A stretch of DNA of 64,000 bases, taken from assembly GCF_001922575.1 (NCBI RefSeq), contig NZ_MRCI01000001.1, forward strand, positions 2,418,001 through 2,482,000. The letters are read 5' to 3'. Numbering within the stretch: the stretch's first letter is position 1; every line of letters starts with the position of its first letter. Origin of the DNA: Neptunomonas phycophila (GTDB taxonomy: Bacteria > Pseudomonadota > Gammaproteobacteria > Pseudomonadales > Balneatricaceae). A model generated the notes under the pieces. The model saw only the letters and a program-made list of their open reading frames with translations. It did not search any database and was not told the origin of the DNA. This document shows, in pieces, positions 1 to 8,612 of the stretch. A program made the position numbers and the translations under genes.

Positions 1-2
1 CA

Positions 3-611
3 CGAGCGGTAATGGATGCAGACCACTCCGAGGATACCCTACCTGCCACACTAAGCCGAAAAGACGAGATAGGTGTTTTAGCTCGTTCTTTCATGGATAT
101 GCGCAAAGGCTTATTTACCGATCAATTAACAAACGTAGCCAATCGTGCCGCCCTTGAAAGACACTTAACCAATCTGACGGCGCCCGCTAAGCAAGGGGAA
201 ACCAAAGTTCCGTTTACGTTACTCTTTATAGATTTAGATAACTTTAAGCCCTTAAACGATCTATTTGGCCACGACAATGGCGACCTCGCACTGATTGAAG
301 TGGCACAACGCTTTAAAACCCTGCTTGGGCCTGACGATTTATTAGCACGTTACGGCGGTGATGAGTTTGTTGCAGTCCTTAGAGAGCAAAATCACCGCAC
401 CCATATTGATAAAATAAAACAACGTTTCAATGATGTTTTACTAGCTCCGCTAAATACCTTGCACGATATACCACCAGGAGAAAACGTGTATGTCACGGCC
501 TCCATTGGTGACTCAAAATTCCCCGCACATGGGCAAGATGTAGAGTCTTTACTGCGCCGTGCCGACAAAGTGATGTACCAATACAAAAAAGTAAATAAAA
601 GCCGCTTTTAA
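3..611 (+). CDS. GGDEF-domain diguanylate cyclase, 5' end outside window
   Basis: This is the C-terminal part of a diguanylate cyclase, which makes cyclic di-GMP from two GTP. The frame is open through the left edge, so the ATG at 12 is probably internal. The first visible residues (KDEIGVLARSF) look like the end of a HAMP domain, so the full protein is likely a membrane sensor. The active-site motif RYGGDEF is intact. The inhibitory I-site RxxD expected five residues before it reads GPDD, so product inhibition by that site should be absent. The same HAMP-end sequence recurs in the kinase at 25673. The sensory domain cannot be seen. Confidence 0.9.
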   Translation, partial: RAVMDADHSEDTLPATLSRKDEIGVLARSFMDMRKGLFTDQLTNVANRAALERHLTNLTAPAKQGETKVPFTLLFIDLDNFKPLNDLFGHDNGDLALIEVAQRFKTLLGPDDLLARYGGDEFVAVLREQNHRTHIDKIKQRFNDVLLAPLNTLHDIPPGENVYVTASIGDSKFPAHGQDVESLLRRADKVMYQYKKVNKSRF

Positions 612-659
612 TATCCGCCAGCTCATGTTTACTCACCTCAAAACTATCGCACAAACTTA

Positions 660-677
660 TATTAGATTTTACTAATA
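660..677. promoter_or_regulatory. Small inverted repeat upstream of the YeeE/YedE pair
   Basis: Arms TATTAG and CTAATA flank a 6-nt centre, about 90 nt before the first transporter gene. A TATACT hexamer at 687-692 could be a -10 box, which would place the repeat near the -35. It may be an operator, but AT-rich repeats of this size can arise by chance. Confidence 0.3.
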
Positions 678-765
678 AAAATAGCTTATACTCTTTTTAT
701 ATCGAATTATTTCGTGCGGGTCTTTGGCCTCCACTGTTTACTATTCACGTATATAAGAGGTTATT

Positions 766-1287
766 ATGACGGTAGATTGGATTAACTTCATGCCTATTCA
801 AGCATTGATAGGCGGATTATTAATTGGCTCTTCTGCTGGACTTTTACTTGTTATAAACGGCCAGATAGCCGGCATTAGCGGAATTACTTCTCGCTTGCTC
901 GAAAAAGTTATTCCGCACAAATCATCCAGCAACGTAGCAGAAGCTCCCGTGTCGCTGTTTTCAAATTGGCGCATACTTTTTTTATTAGGCTTACTAAGTG
1001 CTCCGCTTTTGTACTCATTAACCTTTCAGCTAATGGGTAGCCCTCCAACCTCCTCACTACCTACTAATCCTGCGTCAGAGAACGTGAACCTTGTATATTT
1101 TGGCTTACTGGCTGGCGGTAGTTTTTTAACTGGATTAGGAGCAAGGTTAGCTAATGGTTGTACCAGCGGACACGGTGTCTGCGGGCTGGCGCGCTTATCA
1201 AAGCGATCATTTGTCGCGGTTGGCTGTTTCGTCAGCTCGGCAATAGCTACCTTTTATGTTGCTCATTACTTACTGCACTGGATTTAA
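766..1287 (+). CDS. YeeE/YedE family sulfur-transport membrane protein, first half
   Basis: A 173-residue membrane protein of the YeeE/YedE (DUF395) family, whose members move sulfur species such as thiosulfate or sulfide-derived sulfur. Hydrophobic segments run near residues 8-32, 65-90, 108-130 and 145-170. The signature GCTSGHGVCG carries the conserved Cys pair. The start is preceded by AGAGG. It lies 9 nt before a second small YeeE-like gene, the split arrangement known from PmpA/PmpB-type pairs. No sulfur dioxygenase, rhodanese or sulfide:quinone reductase gene lies nearby, so the substrate is unknown. Confidence 0.8.
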   Translation: MTVDWINFMPIQALIGGLLIGSSAGLLLVINGQIAGISGITSRLLEKVIPHKSSSNVAEAPVSLFSNWRILFLLGLLSAPLLYSLTFQLMGSPPTSSLPTNPASENVNLVYFGLLAGGSFLTGLGARLANGCTSGHGVCGLARLSKRSFVAVGCFVSSAIATFYVAHYLLHWI

Positions 1288-1296
1288 GAAACCATC

Positions 1297-1716
1297 ATGA
1301 AAAATCATCCCTTTGTTGCTCTCTTGGCAGGTATTCTTTTTGGCTTAGGTCTAATTATTTCAGGCATGGCTAACCCTACTAAAATTTATGGATTTTTAGA
1401 CATCACAGGTCAGTGGGACCCCTCATTAGTGGTCGTTCTGATTACGGCCGTGTCCTGTAGCTTTATCGGTGTTCGGATAGCGCTGCGGCGGACCCGAAGT
1501 GATCCTAGTTTTGAGTGCCAACTACCAAGCCAACAGAACATCACATTGAGTCTAATACTAGGGAGTATCATTTTTGGAATGGGTTGGGGGTTAACAGGCA
1601 TTTGCCCAGGACCAGCACTGGTCGGATTAGGACTCAGCTATTGGCCAGCACTTATTATTGTGCCAGCCATGCTGGCTGGTTTATGGGTAGGTGGCGGGAT
1701 AAAAAGAACGGCTTAA
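1297..1716 (+). CDS. YeeE/YedE family membrane protein, second half
   Basis: A 139-residue partner of the preceding gene. It has about four hydrophobic segments and a second family motif, GICPGPALVGLG, with the conserved Cys. The two genes appear co-transcribed and together would form the two halves found as one chain in larger YeeE proteins. The intergenic stretch has no strong ribosome site, so translational coupling is likely. The stop is only 5 nt from the convergent pseudouridine synthase stop. Confidence 0.78.
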   Translation: MKNHPFVALLAGILFGLGLIISGMANPTKIYGFLDITGQWDPSLVVVLITAVSCSFIGVRIALRRTRSDPSFECQLPSQQNITLSLILGSIIFGMGWGLTGICPGPALVGLGLSYWPALIIVPAMLAGLWVGGGIKRTA

Positions 1717-1721
1717 CTTTA

Positions 1722-2645
1722 TTATTGACCAGAATCTGGAGGCCACAAAAGTGGTCGGCTAGACGTAAAACGATGTACTTGCTGCGTGACCGGATCAGTA
1801 AAACTCATCGCTTGGGCTAATAACTGCAAAGGTTTACTGAAATCATCTTTGGATTGTTCAGGTAAAAGTACGGGATAGTAGGGATCATTCAACAAAGGAA
1901 AACCCAACCCCGCCATATGAACACGTAGCTGGTGTGTTTTTCCGGTTAATGGGCTTAATTCAAACAACCCCAAACCATCATTCTGTTCAAGGCAAGTTAT
2001 GAGTGATCTAGCGTTAATGTTTTGGCCAGTCGCGTCAACAGCCTGCTGTCTAAACCTCGGCGTGCTTCTAATAATGCGATTCTCGATACGCCAACCTATT
2101 TTCATTTCTTGAGCGGATATCACTCTGTTAAGCACACCAACCGCACGGTATGTTTTTTGAATCTCTCCGGATGCAAATAGTCCATGGTACAAACCACGCT
2201 CTGAAGGTTTTTTAGAGAAAAGCACTAAGCCTGCGGTATCGCGATCTATTCGATGCGCCGGTGTTAATTCTGTGTTTCCTGTTCGACTAATAAGCCTGTT
2301 GAGTAAGCATGAATCAACATACGGACCTGATGGAACAACGGGTAAATAGTGGGGTTTACAAACGATCAGCTTGTGCTCGTCTTCGTATATGATTTCCTCA
2401 TCAAAAGGGATATGTATTTCTGTGGCTACTTCACGATAATAAAAAACTTTTTGCTGCGCACGACATACACTATCACAGGAGATAAGTGATCGGTCTTCCC
2501 AAAAAACGTGACCATCGAAGATACGCTGTACCCAGACATCTTTTGAAATAGCCGGAAAAGCCGAACATAAAAAATCCAGCACACTCATAGTACAGGACAC
2601 ATCTTGGGGAATAACTTTATACGAAGGACGCGCCGCAATACCCAT
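1722..2645 (-). CDS. RluA-family RNA pseudouridine synthase
   Basis: This enzyme isomerises uridine to pseudouridine in RNA. The family catalytic motif HRIDRDTAGLVLFSK is intact, with the nucleophilic Asp, and the later block GLFELSPLTGKTHQLRVHM is typical. I chose the ATG at 2645 (307 residues) because AGGG lies correctly spaced before it; the upstream ATG at 2663 has no ribosome site. The protein resembles the lone RluA-like proteins of gammaproteobacteria rather than RluC or RluD, since no S4 domain is evident. The RNA target cannot be read from sequence. Confidence 0.85.
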   Translation of the reverse strand: MGIAARPSYKVIPQDVSCTMSVLDFLCSAFPAISKDVWVQRIFDGHVFWEDRSLISCDSVCRAQQKVFYYREVATEIHIPFDEEIIYEDEHKLIVCKPHYLPVVPSGPYVDSCLLNRLISRTGNTELTPAHRIDRDTAGLVLFSKKPSERGLYHGLFASGEIQKTYRAVGVLNRVISAQEMKIGWRIENRIIRSTPRFRQQAVDATGQNINARSLITCLEQNDGLGLFELSPLTGKTHQLRVHMAGLGFPLLNDPYYPVLLPEQSKDDFSKPLQLLAQAMSFTDPVTQQVHRFTSSRPLLWPPDSGQ

Positions 2646-2778
2646 ACATAACCCTAAATACAAAAAACGGATGATACACCTGCACTAGTGTACCACCCCG
2701 TTAATCTGCCAGCTAAAACAGAGCCAGTAGATTGCAACCGCATGTATTTGTCGATCGTTGATTCTTTAAAGCGGGTTA

Positions 2779-3843
2779 CTACAATGTTGGATAATCAGTG
2801 TAGCCTTGCGCCGGATCACCGTTTTCGCCTGGGGCATACATAGTAGCTGGATCAGCTTCATTGAGTGCTGCTCCTTGTTGTAAACGCGTCACTAAATCTG
2901 GATTAGCAATATACTTCACTCCAAAAGCAATAGCGTCTGCAACCCCCTCACTCACCAAACGAGTTCCTTGCTCTAATGTCATCGCTTCGTTAGCAATTAC
3001 AGGGCCGCCAAATGCCGCTTTCAATTCAGGAGTGAGTGCTGGTGAATTGAAATTCTCACGCGTGAAGATAAATGCAATTTTGCGTTTACCTAATTCACGA
3101 GCTACATACCCAAAGGTAGCAGCCAAGTCAGTATCGCCCATGGTATGAGCATCAGCACGTGGTGATAAATGGACACCTACTTTACCCGCACCCCATACTT
3201 GAATGGCCGCATCTGTCACTTCCAACATCAAACGGGCGCGGTTTTCGATAGGTCCACCATAGGCGTCAGTGCGCTTATTGGTTGAATCTTGTAGGAATTG
3301 ATCCAGTAAATAGCCATTAGCTCCATGAATCTCCACACCATCAAAGCCTGCTTTCTTCGCGTTCTCAGCACCTTTTCGATATGCCTCGATAATGGCGGGT
3401 ATTTCGTCCGTTTCCAGTGCGCGTGGTGTTTCGTAGGCCGTGATAGGACGAACCAAACTCACATGACCATCAGGGGCAATGGCACTGGGCGCAACCGGTT
3501 GCGCCCCTTCTAAGTACATGGAATGGGAAACCCGTCCTACATGCCACAACTGCAATACAATACGACCGCCTGCTTTATGAACTGCATCCGTGACTGTTTT
3601 CCAACCCTCTACCTGCTCGTCAGACCATATTCCAGGCGTATTGGGGTAGCCGACACCCATTGGGGTGACCGATGTTGCTTCGCTAATAATCAACCCGGCC
3701 TCAGCACGTTGGACATAATACTCAGCCATTAGCTCATTAGGCACACGCCCTTCGCTGGCGCGACAGCGGGTTAACGGCGACATAATAATACGGTTGGGTA
3801 ATGAGAAATCGCCAATGCGAACTGGGTCAAATAGTGTTGTCAT
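2779..3843 (-). CDS. nemA: Old Yellow Enzyme, NemA/XenB-type alkene reductase
   Basis: An FMN- and NAD(P)H-dependent reductase of electrophilic alkenes, maleimides and nitro compounds. The (beta/alpha)8 core shows MSPLTRCRA, LQLWHVGRVSH and IHGANGYLLDQFL; the His/Asn pair in the last motif binds the substrate carbonyl. I chose the ATG at 3843 (354 residues) because AAGGAG sits 6 nt before it and family members begin at this point (TTLFDPVRIGDF); the ATG at 3876 is an extension. It follows the ArsR-type regulator by 84 nt on the same strand, so regulator and enzyme probably form one detoxification operon. Confidence 0.88.
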   Translation of the reverse strand: MTTLFDPVRIGDFSLPNRIIMSPLTRCRASEGRVPNELMAEYYVQRAEAGLIISEATSVTPMGVGYPNTPGIWSDEQVEGWKTVTDAVHKAGGRIVLQLWHVGRVSHSMYLEGAQPVAPSAIAPDGHVSLVRPITAYETPRALETDEIPAIIEAYRKGAENAKKAGFDGVEIHGANGYLLDQFLQDSTNKRTDAYGGPIENRARLMLEVTDAAIQVWGAGKVGVHLSPRADAHTMGDTDLAATFGYVARELGKRKIAFIFTRENFNSPALTPELKAAFGGPVIANEAMTLEQGTRLVSEGVADAIAFGVKYIANPDLVTRLQQGAALNEADPATMYAPGENGDPAQGYTDYPTL

Positions 3844-3927
3844 TTCAAACTCCTTGAGCCTTTGCTGTGTCAGCAATCAAGCCTATTAACGGATTTAGCA
3901 ATCAGTAGGGAAGCCACCGTGAATTAA

Positions 3928-4239
3928 TCACAATGCCGATTGCATGTGTTGAGTAAATGCAGAGATGACCGTTTCGTTGCGGCGATAATATATCCACTGC
4001 CCGTGGCGTCTTGATTCAAGCAAACCTGCCCGTTGCAATGTTGCTAAGTGCGTTGAAATCGTTGACTGGGACAGTTTAGAGCGCTCATTAATGAGACCAA
4101 CACAAACGCCATGTTCAAACGGGCATTGAGAACTAGGGAACTCCAACTCAGGATGTTTAAGCCACACTAATATCTCCCGTCGAACCGGGTTTGCTAACGC
4201 CTTTATAATTAAATCAACTTCGTTATCGGTCATATCCAT
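3928..4239 (-). CDS. ArsR-family repressor with a Cys pair
   Basis: A 103-residue winged-helix regulator. The recognition region SQSTISTHLATLQRAGLLESRRHGQWIYYRR is standard for ArsR. It has no CxC metal site in the usual alpha-3 position. Instead Cys39 and Cys46 lie in a short insert (SSQCPFEHGVCVG) before the DNA-binding helices, which could act as a redox or electrophile-sensing thiol pair. It is upstream of and co-directional with the Old Yellow Enzyme gene, the presumed target. A 30-bp inverted repeat directly upstream is the likely operator. Confidence 0.85.
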   Translation of the reverse strand: MDMTDNEVDLIIKALANPVRREILVWLKHPELEFPSSQCPFEHGVCVGLINERSKLSQSTISTHLATLQRAGLLESRRHGQWIYYRRNETVISAFTQHMQSAL

Positions 4240-4262
4240 TTACCCAAAGAACATGACAAAAG

Positions 4263-4292
4263 CATATCTATATATTTCGATATATAAATATG
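4263..4292. promoter_or_regulatory. 30-bp near-perfect inverted repeat, likely ArsR operator
   Basis: Two 13-nt arms (4263-4275 and 4280-4292) match at 12 of 13 positions around a TTCG centre. The element ends 24 nt before the ArsR start codon, so it should overlap that promoter. Long AT-rich dyads of this kind are typical ArsR-family sites. No poly-T follows, which argues against a terminator. Confidence 0.7.
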
Positions 4293-4470
4293 GATTTATG
4301 CAACGATCTGTTACTCGACAGTTAATACCACAAAGAAAAAGCAGTTAAAGCATTGATTTTAAAAAGGGCTACCTGTTCCGGCTAGCTATTCTCTATGCAA
4401 AACAGGATAGTCTGTTGCACTATGCTGACTGGGGGCAAACAACTGAACAGCGAGCTAGATAAACTTAGCA

Positions 4471-4494
4471 AAAGAGCCCCGTTAGGAGCTCTTT
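4471..4494 (-). terminator. Rho-independent terminator after prpE
   Basis: On the minus strand AAAGAGC pairs with GCTCTTT around a GC-rich loop, and the stem runs into TTTT. It lies 33 nt past the prpE stop. Confidence 0.8.
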
Positions 4495-4526
4495 ATCAGT
4501 AAACGTTCACACTAGCGACTCAATAA

Positions 4527-6422
4527 TCAAACGCGCACAACCCCGCGCCTTGCTAGGATTCCTTCAATTTCGGGCAGGATAGTTTCATCATCGATCGTTG
4601 ATGGCATTTTATAACGCTCATTGGCAGCAATCTTTCGCAGTACGGCCCGTAAAATTTTCCCTGAGCGGGTTTTCGGCAAACGCTCTACAACAACCGCCTT
4701 ACGGAAGCACGCTAAAGCGCCTACCTCTTCACGTACACGCGCAACGAGCTCTTCTTCTAACTGCGCCTCATCAATATCCGAACCTGATTTAAGCACTACA
4801 AGCCCAACCGGAACCTGACCTTTAAGCGAATCACTTGCCCCAATGACCGCACACTCAGCAACACAAGGGTGAGCAGAAACAATTTCTTCCATTTCTCCAG
4901 TTGATAAGCGATGCCCAGATACATTAATGACATCATCAGTACGGCCTGTTATGTAAATATAGCCATCATCATCTTTAAAGCCACCATCACCCGTGTGGTA
5001 GTAACCCGGGAAAGCCGATAGATAGGCTTCTTTATAGCGCTGCGGCTGATTCCAAATGCTCCAAGCGACTCCTGGAGGCATAGGAAGTTTAACGCAGATA
5101 TTGCCAGTTTCATTGGCAGCTAACTCATTGCCGGTGCCATCTAACACCCGGATATCATAGCCAGGAATAGCTTTATTAGTTGAGCCCAAGCGCGTCTCGG
5201 AAGGCGATTCCCAGCCCATCATGGGGGAAGTCATAGGCCAACCTGTTTCTGTTTGCCACCAATGATCAATGACTGGAACATTGAGCAAACCACTGAGCCA
5301 CTCATAGGTTGAGCAATCCAGTTTTTCACCAGCAACAAAAACCCAACGCAGGCTACTTAAGTCATACGCTTTAGCGAGTTCTCCTGCGGGATCTTCTTTG
5401 CGAATAGCGCGGTAAGCCGTAGGCGCGCAGAACATTGAATTAACCTTATACTCTTCGATAACGCGCCAAAACGCTCCAGCATCAGGCGAGCGGATAGGTT
5501 TGCCCTCATAGAAAACGGCTGTTCCACCTCCCATTAGGGGGCCGTAAACAATAAATGAATGCCCTACCACCCAACCAATGTCAGATGCTCCCCACCAAAC
5601 GTCCCCTGCCTTCATGCCATACACGTGGCTAAATGCGTACTGAAGTGCGACCGCGTGTCCACCGTTGTCTCTTACAATGCCTTTAGGCTGGCCTGTGGTA
5701 CCCGAGGTATACAGTACATAAAGCGGATCTTTCCCGTTCACAACGACACACTCTGCCGGTTGTGCTTGTGCCTGAAACTCGTCCCAATCAATATCACGGC
5801 TAGGATGCATTTGCGCCTTTAACATCGATCGTTGATAAACAACGGTATGCGCAGGTTTGTGAACAGCCAGCTCAACCGCTTTATCCACTAGCGGTTTATA
5901 AGGAATTTGTTTATCAAACTCGATACCGCACGAAGCCGTAAGAATTAATTTTGGTGTTGCATCATCAATACGTATAGCAAGCTCATTAGCGGCAAATCCG
6001 CCAAACACTACCGAGTGTACAGCCCCTAATCGAGCGCAGGCCAACATAGCCACGGCAGCTTCTGGAATCATTGGCATATAAATAACAACACGATCTCCCT
6101 TTTCTATGCCGTTATTTTTCATAGCACCGGCAAAACGAGCGACACGCTGTTGCAAGTCATTGTAGGTAATCGATTCTTTAACACCGGTAGCAGGCGAATC
6201 ATAATACAGCGCTACTTGTTCACCTCGCCCTTGTTCTATTTGCAGATCCACCGCTAAATAGCAGCTATTAAGTTCCCCATCAGGAAACCAGCAATAACTG
6301 CCACTTTCAGTTTCTAACACAGTGGTTTTGGGTGGACTAAACCAGCTAACAGCTTTCGCTTGCTCAGCCCAATATGACGCGGGATTTTCAAACGCGCGAC
6401 GGTAATGCTCTTGATAAGACAT
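4527..6422 (-). CDS. prpE: Propionate--CoA ligase, PrpE type
   Basis: A 631-residue acyl-CoA synthetase that adenylates a short acid and transfers it to CoA. The P-loop YTSGTTGQPKGIVRDNGG has the PrpE-type ending, HWWQTETGWP follows, and the C-terminal SGKILRAVLRKI carries the acetylation-regulated Lys. The length suits PrpE rather than Acs (about 650). The start is preceded by GAGG. It ends the valine-degradation gene run, whose product is propionyl-CoA, so it may let exogenous propionate join the same pool. No prpBCD or propionyl-CoA carboxylase genes are nearby. Acetate activity cannot be excluded. Confidence 0.85.
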   Translation of the reverse strand: MSYQEHYRRAFENPASYWAEQAKAVSWFSPPKTTVLETESGSYCWFPDGELNSCYLAVDLQIEQGRGEQVALYYDSPATGVKESITYNDLQQRVARFAGAMKNNGIEKGDRVVIYMPMIPEAAVAMLACARLGAVHSVVFGGFAANELAIRIDDATPKLILTASCGIEFDKQIPYKPLVDKAVELAVHKPAHTVVYQRSMLKAQMHPSRDIDWDEFQAQAQPAECVVVNGKDPLYVLYTSGTTGQPKGIVRDNGGHAVALQYAFSHVYGMKAGDVWWGASDIGWVVGHSFIVYGPLMGGGTAVFYEGKPIRSPDAGAFWRVIEEYKVNSMFCAPTAYRAIRKEDPAGELAKAYDLSSLRWVFVAGEKLDCSTYEWLSGLLNVPVIDHWWQTETGWPMTSPMMGWESPSETRLGSTNKAIPGYDIRVLDGTGNELAANETGNICVKLPMPPGVAWSIWNQPQRYKEAYLSAFPGYYHTGDGGFKDDDGYIYITGRTDDVINVSGHRLSTGEMEEIVSAHPCVAECAVIGASDSLKGQVPVGLVVLKSGSDIDEAQLEEELVARVREEVGALACFRKAVVVERLPKTRSGKILRAVLRKIAANERYKMPSTIDDETILPEIEGILARRGVVRV

Positions 6423-6531
6423 CGAAGGACCTCATTTTTTTTATTATTGAAGGTGTATTTATAAAGACTAAAAAAGGTGATGCCCTATTCAAGGTAAGAC
6501 AATCACACTGGCAATTAACTCATTCGGATGA

Positions 6532-7419
6532 TCAACCTTGATAGAGCTTTAAAACACTCGAAAAATCCAAACCACCATGACCATTAACCTTGTGCATATT
6601 GAATAACGCACGCGCTTGAGATCCCATCGGAGTGGGCGATGCGCTAGATTGGCTCAGCTCCATTGCCAAACCTAAGTCTTTAAACATAAGATCCACCTGA
6701 AACCCGCCTTGATAGCCATTTGAGGAAGGAACACCTTCCATTACTCCGGGGTAAGGATTGTAGACTTGTAAGGCCCAGTTATTACCTGAGCTTTGTTTCA
6801 TAATTTCTGATAGGACGGCGGGATCTAAGCCATTTTTCACGCCCATATTTAATGCTTCGCAAGTACCCGCCATCAGTACAGACAGCAGCATGTTGTTACA
6901 CGCTTTTGCTATTTGCCCTGCACCATGCGAACCAGCATGGAAAATATTCTTACCCATGCAGGCTAAAAAAGGCTTAGCTTTTGCAAACTGTTCTTCACTC
7001 GCACCGACCATAAACGCCAACGTACCAGCCTTTGCGCCGCCTACCCCACCAGACACTGGGGCATCAATAAAACCAATACCGCGGCTTTGCGCCTGGGCAG
7101 CGACTTGTGTTGCTGTACTCGCATCAATCGTTGAAGAGTCAATTATCAACACGTCGTCTTTCACATGGTCAAATAGCGGCGAATCTCCCTCTACATACAG
7201 CGCCAAAACGTGTTTGCCAGCAGGAAGCATCGAAATAACCACATCGGCTTCGGCCACCGCTTCAACAGCCGTGGCTTTGGCTATTGCCCCTTCATTTACA
7301 ACCTTTGACACGGCATCCGTTGATAAATCAAATACCTGAACGGTATGGCCTGCGTTAACGAGATTAATGGCCATTGGGCCACCCATATTGCCTAAACCAA
7401 TAAACCCTATCGTTGCCAT
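6532..7419 (-). CDS. mmsB: 3-hydroxyisobutyrate dehydrogenase
   Basis: This enzyme oxidises 3-hydroxyisobutyrate to methylmalonate semialdehyde with NAD+ in valine breakdown. The Rossmann motif GFIGLGNMGGPMA is near the N-terminus. FIDAPVSGGVGGAKAGTLAF and GAGQIAKACNNM, with the catalytic Lys, are family hallmarks. I chose the ATG at 7419 (295 residues) because AAGGAC precedes it and orthologs begin MATIGFIGLG; the ATG at 7455 adds a Lys-rich extension. Its product is the substrate of MmsA encoded upstream, and 3-hydroxyisobutyryl-CoA hydrolase is the next gene upstream, so three consecutive steps are encoded together. Confidence 0.92.
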   Translation of the reverse strand: MATIGFIGLGNMGGPMAINLVNAGHTVQVFDLSTDAVSKVVNEGAIAKATAVEAVAEADVVISMLPAGKHVLALYVEGDSPLFDHVKDDVLIIDSSTIDASTATQVAAQAQSRGIGFIDAPVSGGVGGAKAGTLAFMVGASEEQFAKAKPFLACMGKNIFHAGSHGAGQIAKACNNMLLSVLMAGTCEALNMGVKNGLDPAVLSEIMKQSSGNNWALQVYNPYPGVMEGVPSSNGYQGGFQVDLMFKDLGLAMELSQSSASPTPMGSQARALFNMHKVNGHGGLDFSSVLKLYQG

Positions 7420-7491
7420 TTTTTTGTCCTTATTTTTATCATTATGTGTCATCAAACGTTGTCAATAACGCTTGTTCTTGGCCGATTAAGC

Positions 7492-8592
7492 CTATAAATT
7501 CGCTAATGGACTGGTTGCCCATGGGGAGACAAGCAGCGACTCGACTACCGTTTTATCCACCTCTTGCACTGAACTAAACGTCCAATTCGGTTTACCATCT
7601 TTATCCACTAGTAATGCGCGCACCCCTTCTGGAAACTCCCGATAACGACAGCATTGCACCGAGAGCGCGAGCTCAGACTCAAACACCTCTTTTAATGACA
7701 TGTGCAATGTTCGTTGTAGCTGTTTAAAAATCATATGAAGAGCAAGCGGGCTTCCATGAGCTATCGATTTCTGTGCACGTTGCAACCATGTATCGTCGGT
7801 ATCTAAAGAAAGCAGTGCGGTTACTATTTGCTCAACTGAATCTTGATCGGTTACTTTCTGGATCACATCAAAATGCGTGCTTACTGGCGAGGTAATGCTC
7901 TGTCGCATAGCGGCGGAGTCTTCTTCAAGGTCTCGCAGAACTCGGCTAACGACTGCATGTAAATCGCCTTCCCACGTTGCTCGCTCCAAGCCGCTTAATA
8001 AATCACTTCGCTGACTTGTCAGCACGAAACGATCCGCTAAATTCAAAAACAAAGCATCTGCGGCATTCATTCGACTACCTGTTAACCCCATAAAGAGACC
8101 CGTACGCCCCGGTGTTCTGTGTAAAAACCAAGAACCGCCCACATCGGGATACAAACCAATTGTGACTTCCGGCATTGCCATAAGCGTGGATTCAGTCACC
8201 ACGCGATGGCTACAACCATTCATCAACCCCATTCCGCCTCCCATAACTATTCCGCTTCCCCAACAAATTATTGGTTTTGGGTAAGTGTGAATCGTATAGT
8301 CCAGTCGGTATTCATCAGTAAAGAATTGCTCGGGGAAGCTCGCATCGCCTTCTCCGGATATTGAACGGTATAAGCTGACCACATCACCGCCAGCACAAAG
8401 CGCCTTCTCCCCACTGCCATCCAATATAATGGCGACAACCGAATCATCGGTTACATATTGGTCCAAGGCGGTTTGAATGGTGCGTACCATATCTAGGGTC
8501 AGTGCATTTAATGACTTTTCTGCATTCAGGCAGATCTCCATAATGCGCTTACCTTGGTGTGTTGGGTGCTCAGCCAATAAAACGTGAGTCAT
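7492..8592 (-). CDS. 3-hydroxyisobutyryl-CoA hydrolase
   Basis: A 366-residue crotonase-fold protein with the length and sequence pattern of 3-hydroxyisobutyryl-CoA hydrolase rather than a 260-residue hydratase. It shows ALCAGGDVVSLY (oxyanion hole), GSGIVMGGGMGLM, and MAMPEVTIGLYPDVGGSWFL with the catalytic acids. A very strong ribosome site, AAGGAGGG, precedes the ATG. It releases CoA from 3-hydroxyisobutyryl-CoA so that MmsB can act. It lies 20 nt after the enoyl-CoA hydratase gene in the same operon. Confidence 0.9.
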   Translation of the reverse strand: MTHVLLAEHPTHQGKRIMEICLNAEKSLNALTLDMVRTIQTALDQYVTDDSVVAIILDGSGEKALCAGGDVVSLYRSISGEGDASFPEQFFTDEYRLDYTIHTYPKPIICWGSGIVMGGGMGLMNGCSHRVVTESTLMAMPEVTIGLYPDVGGSWFLHRTPGRTGLFMGLTGSRMNAADALFLNLADRFVLTSQRSDLLSGLERATWEGDLHAVVSRVLRDLEEDSAAMRQSITSPVSTHFDVIQKVTDQDSVEQIVTALLSLDTDDTWLQRAQKSIAHGSPLALHMIFKQLQRTLHMSLKEVFESELALSVQCCRYREFPEGVRALLVDKDGKPNWTFSSVQEVDKTVVESLLVSPWATSPLANL

Positions 8593-8612
8593 GCGTTACC
8601 CTCCTTTCCTGC

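Noticed and set aside
392-586. Short reading frame opposite the GGDEF gene
   Set aside because: It lies wholly within the coding frame of a recognised domain on the other strand and has no family pattern or ribosome site. The same applies to the many other antisense frames of 60-160 codons, such as 6890-7339, 16243-16674 and 46195-46758.
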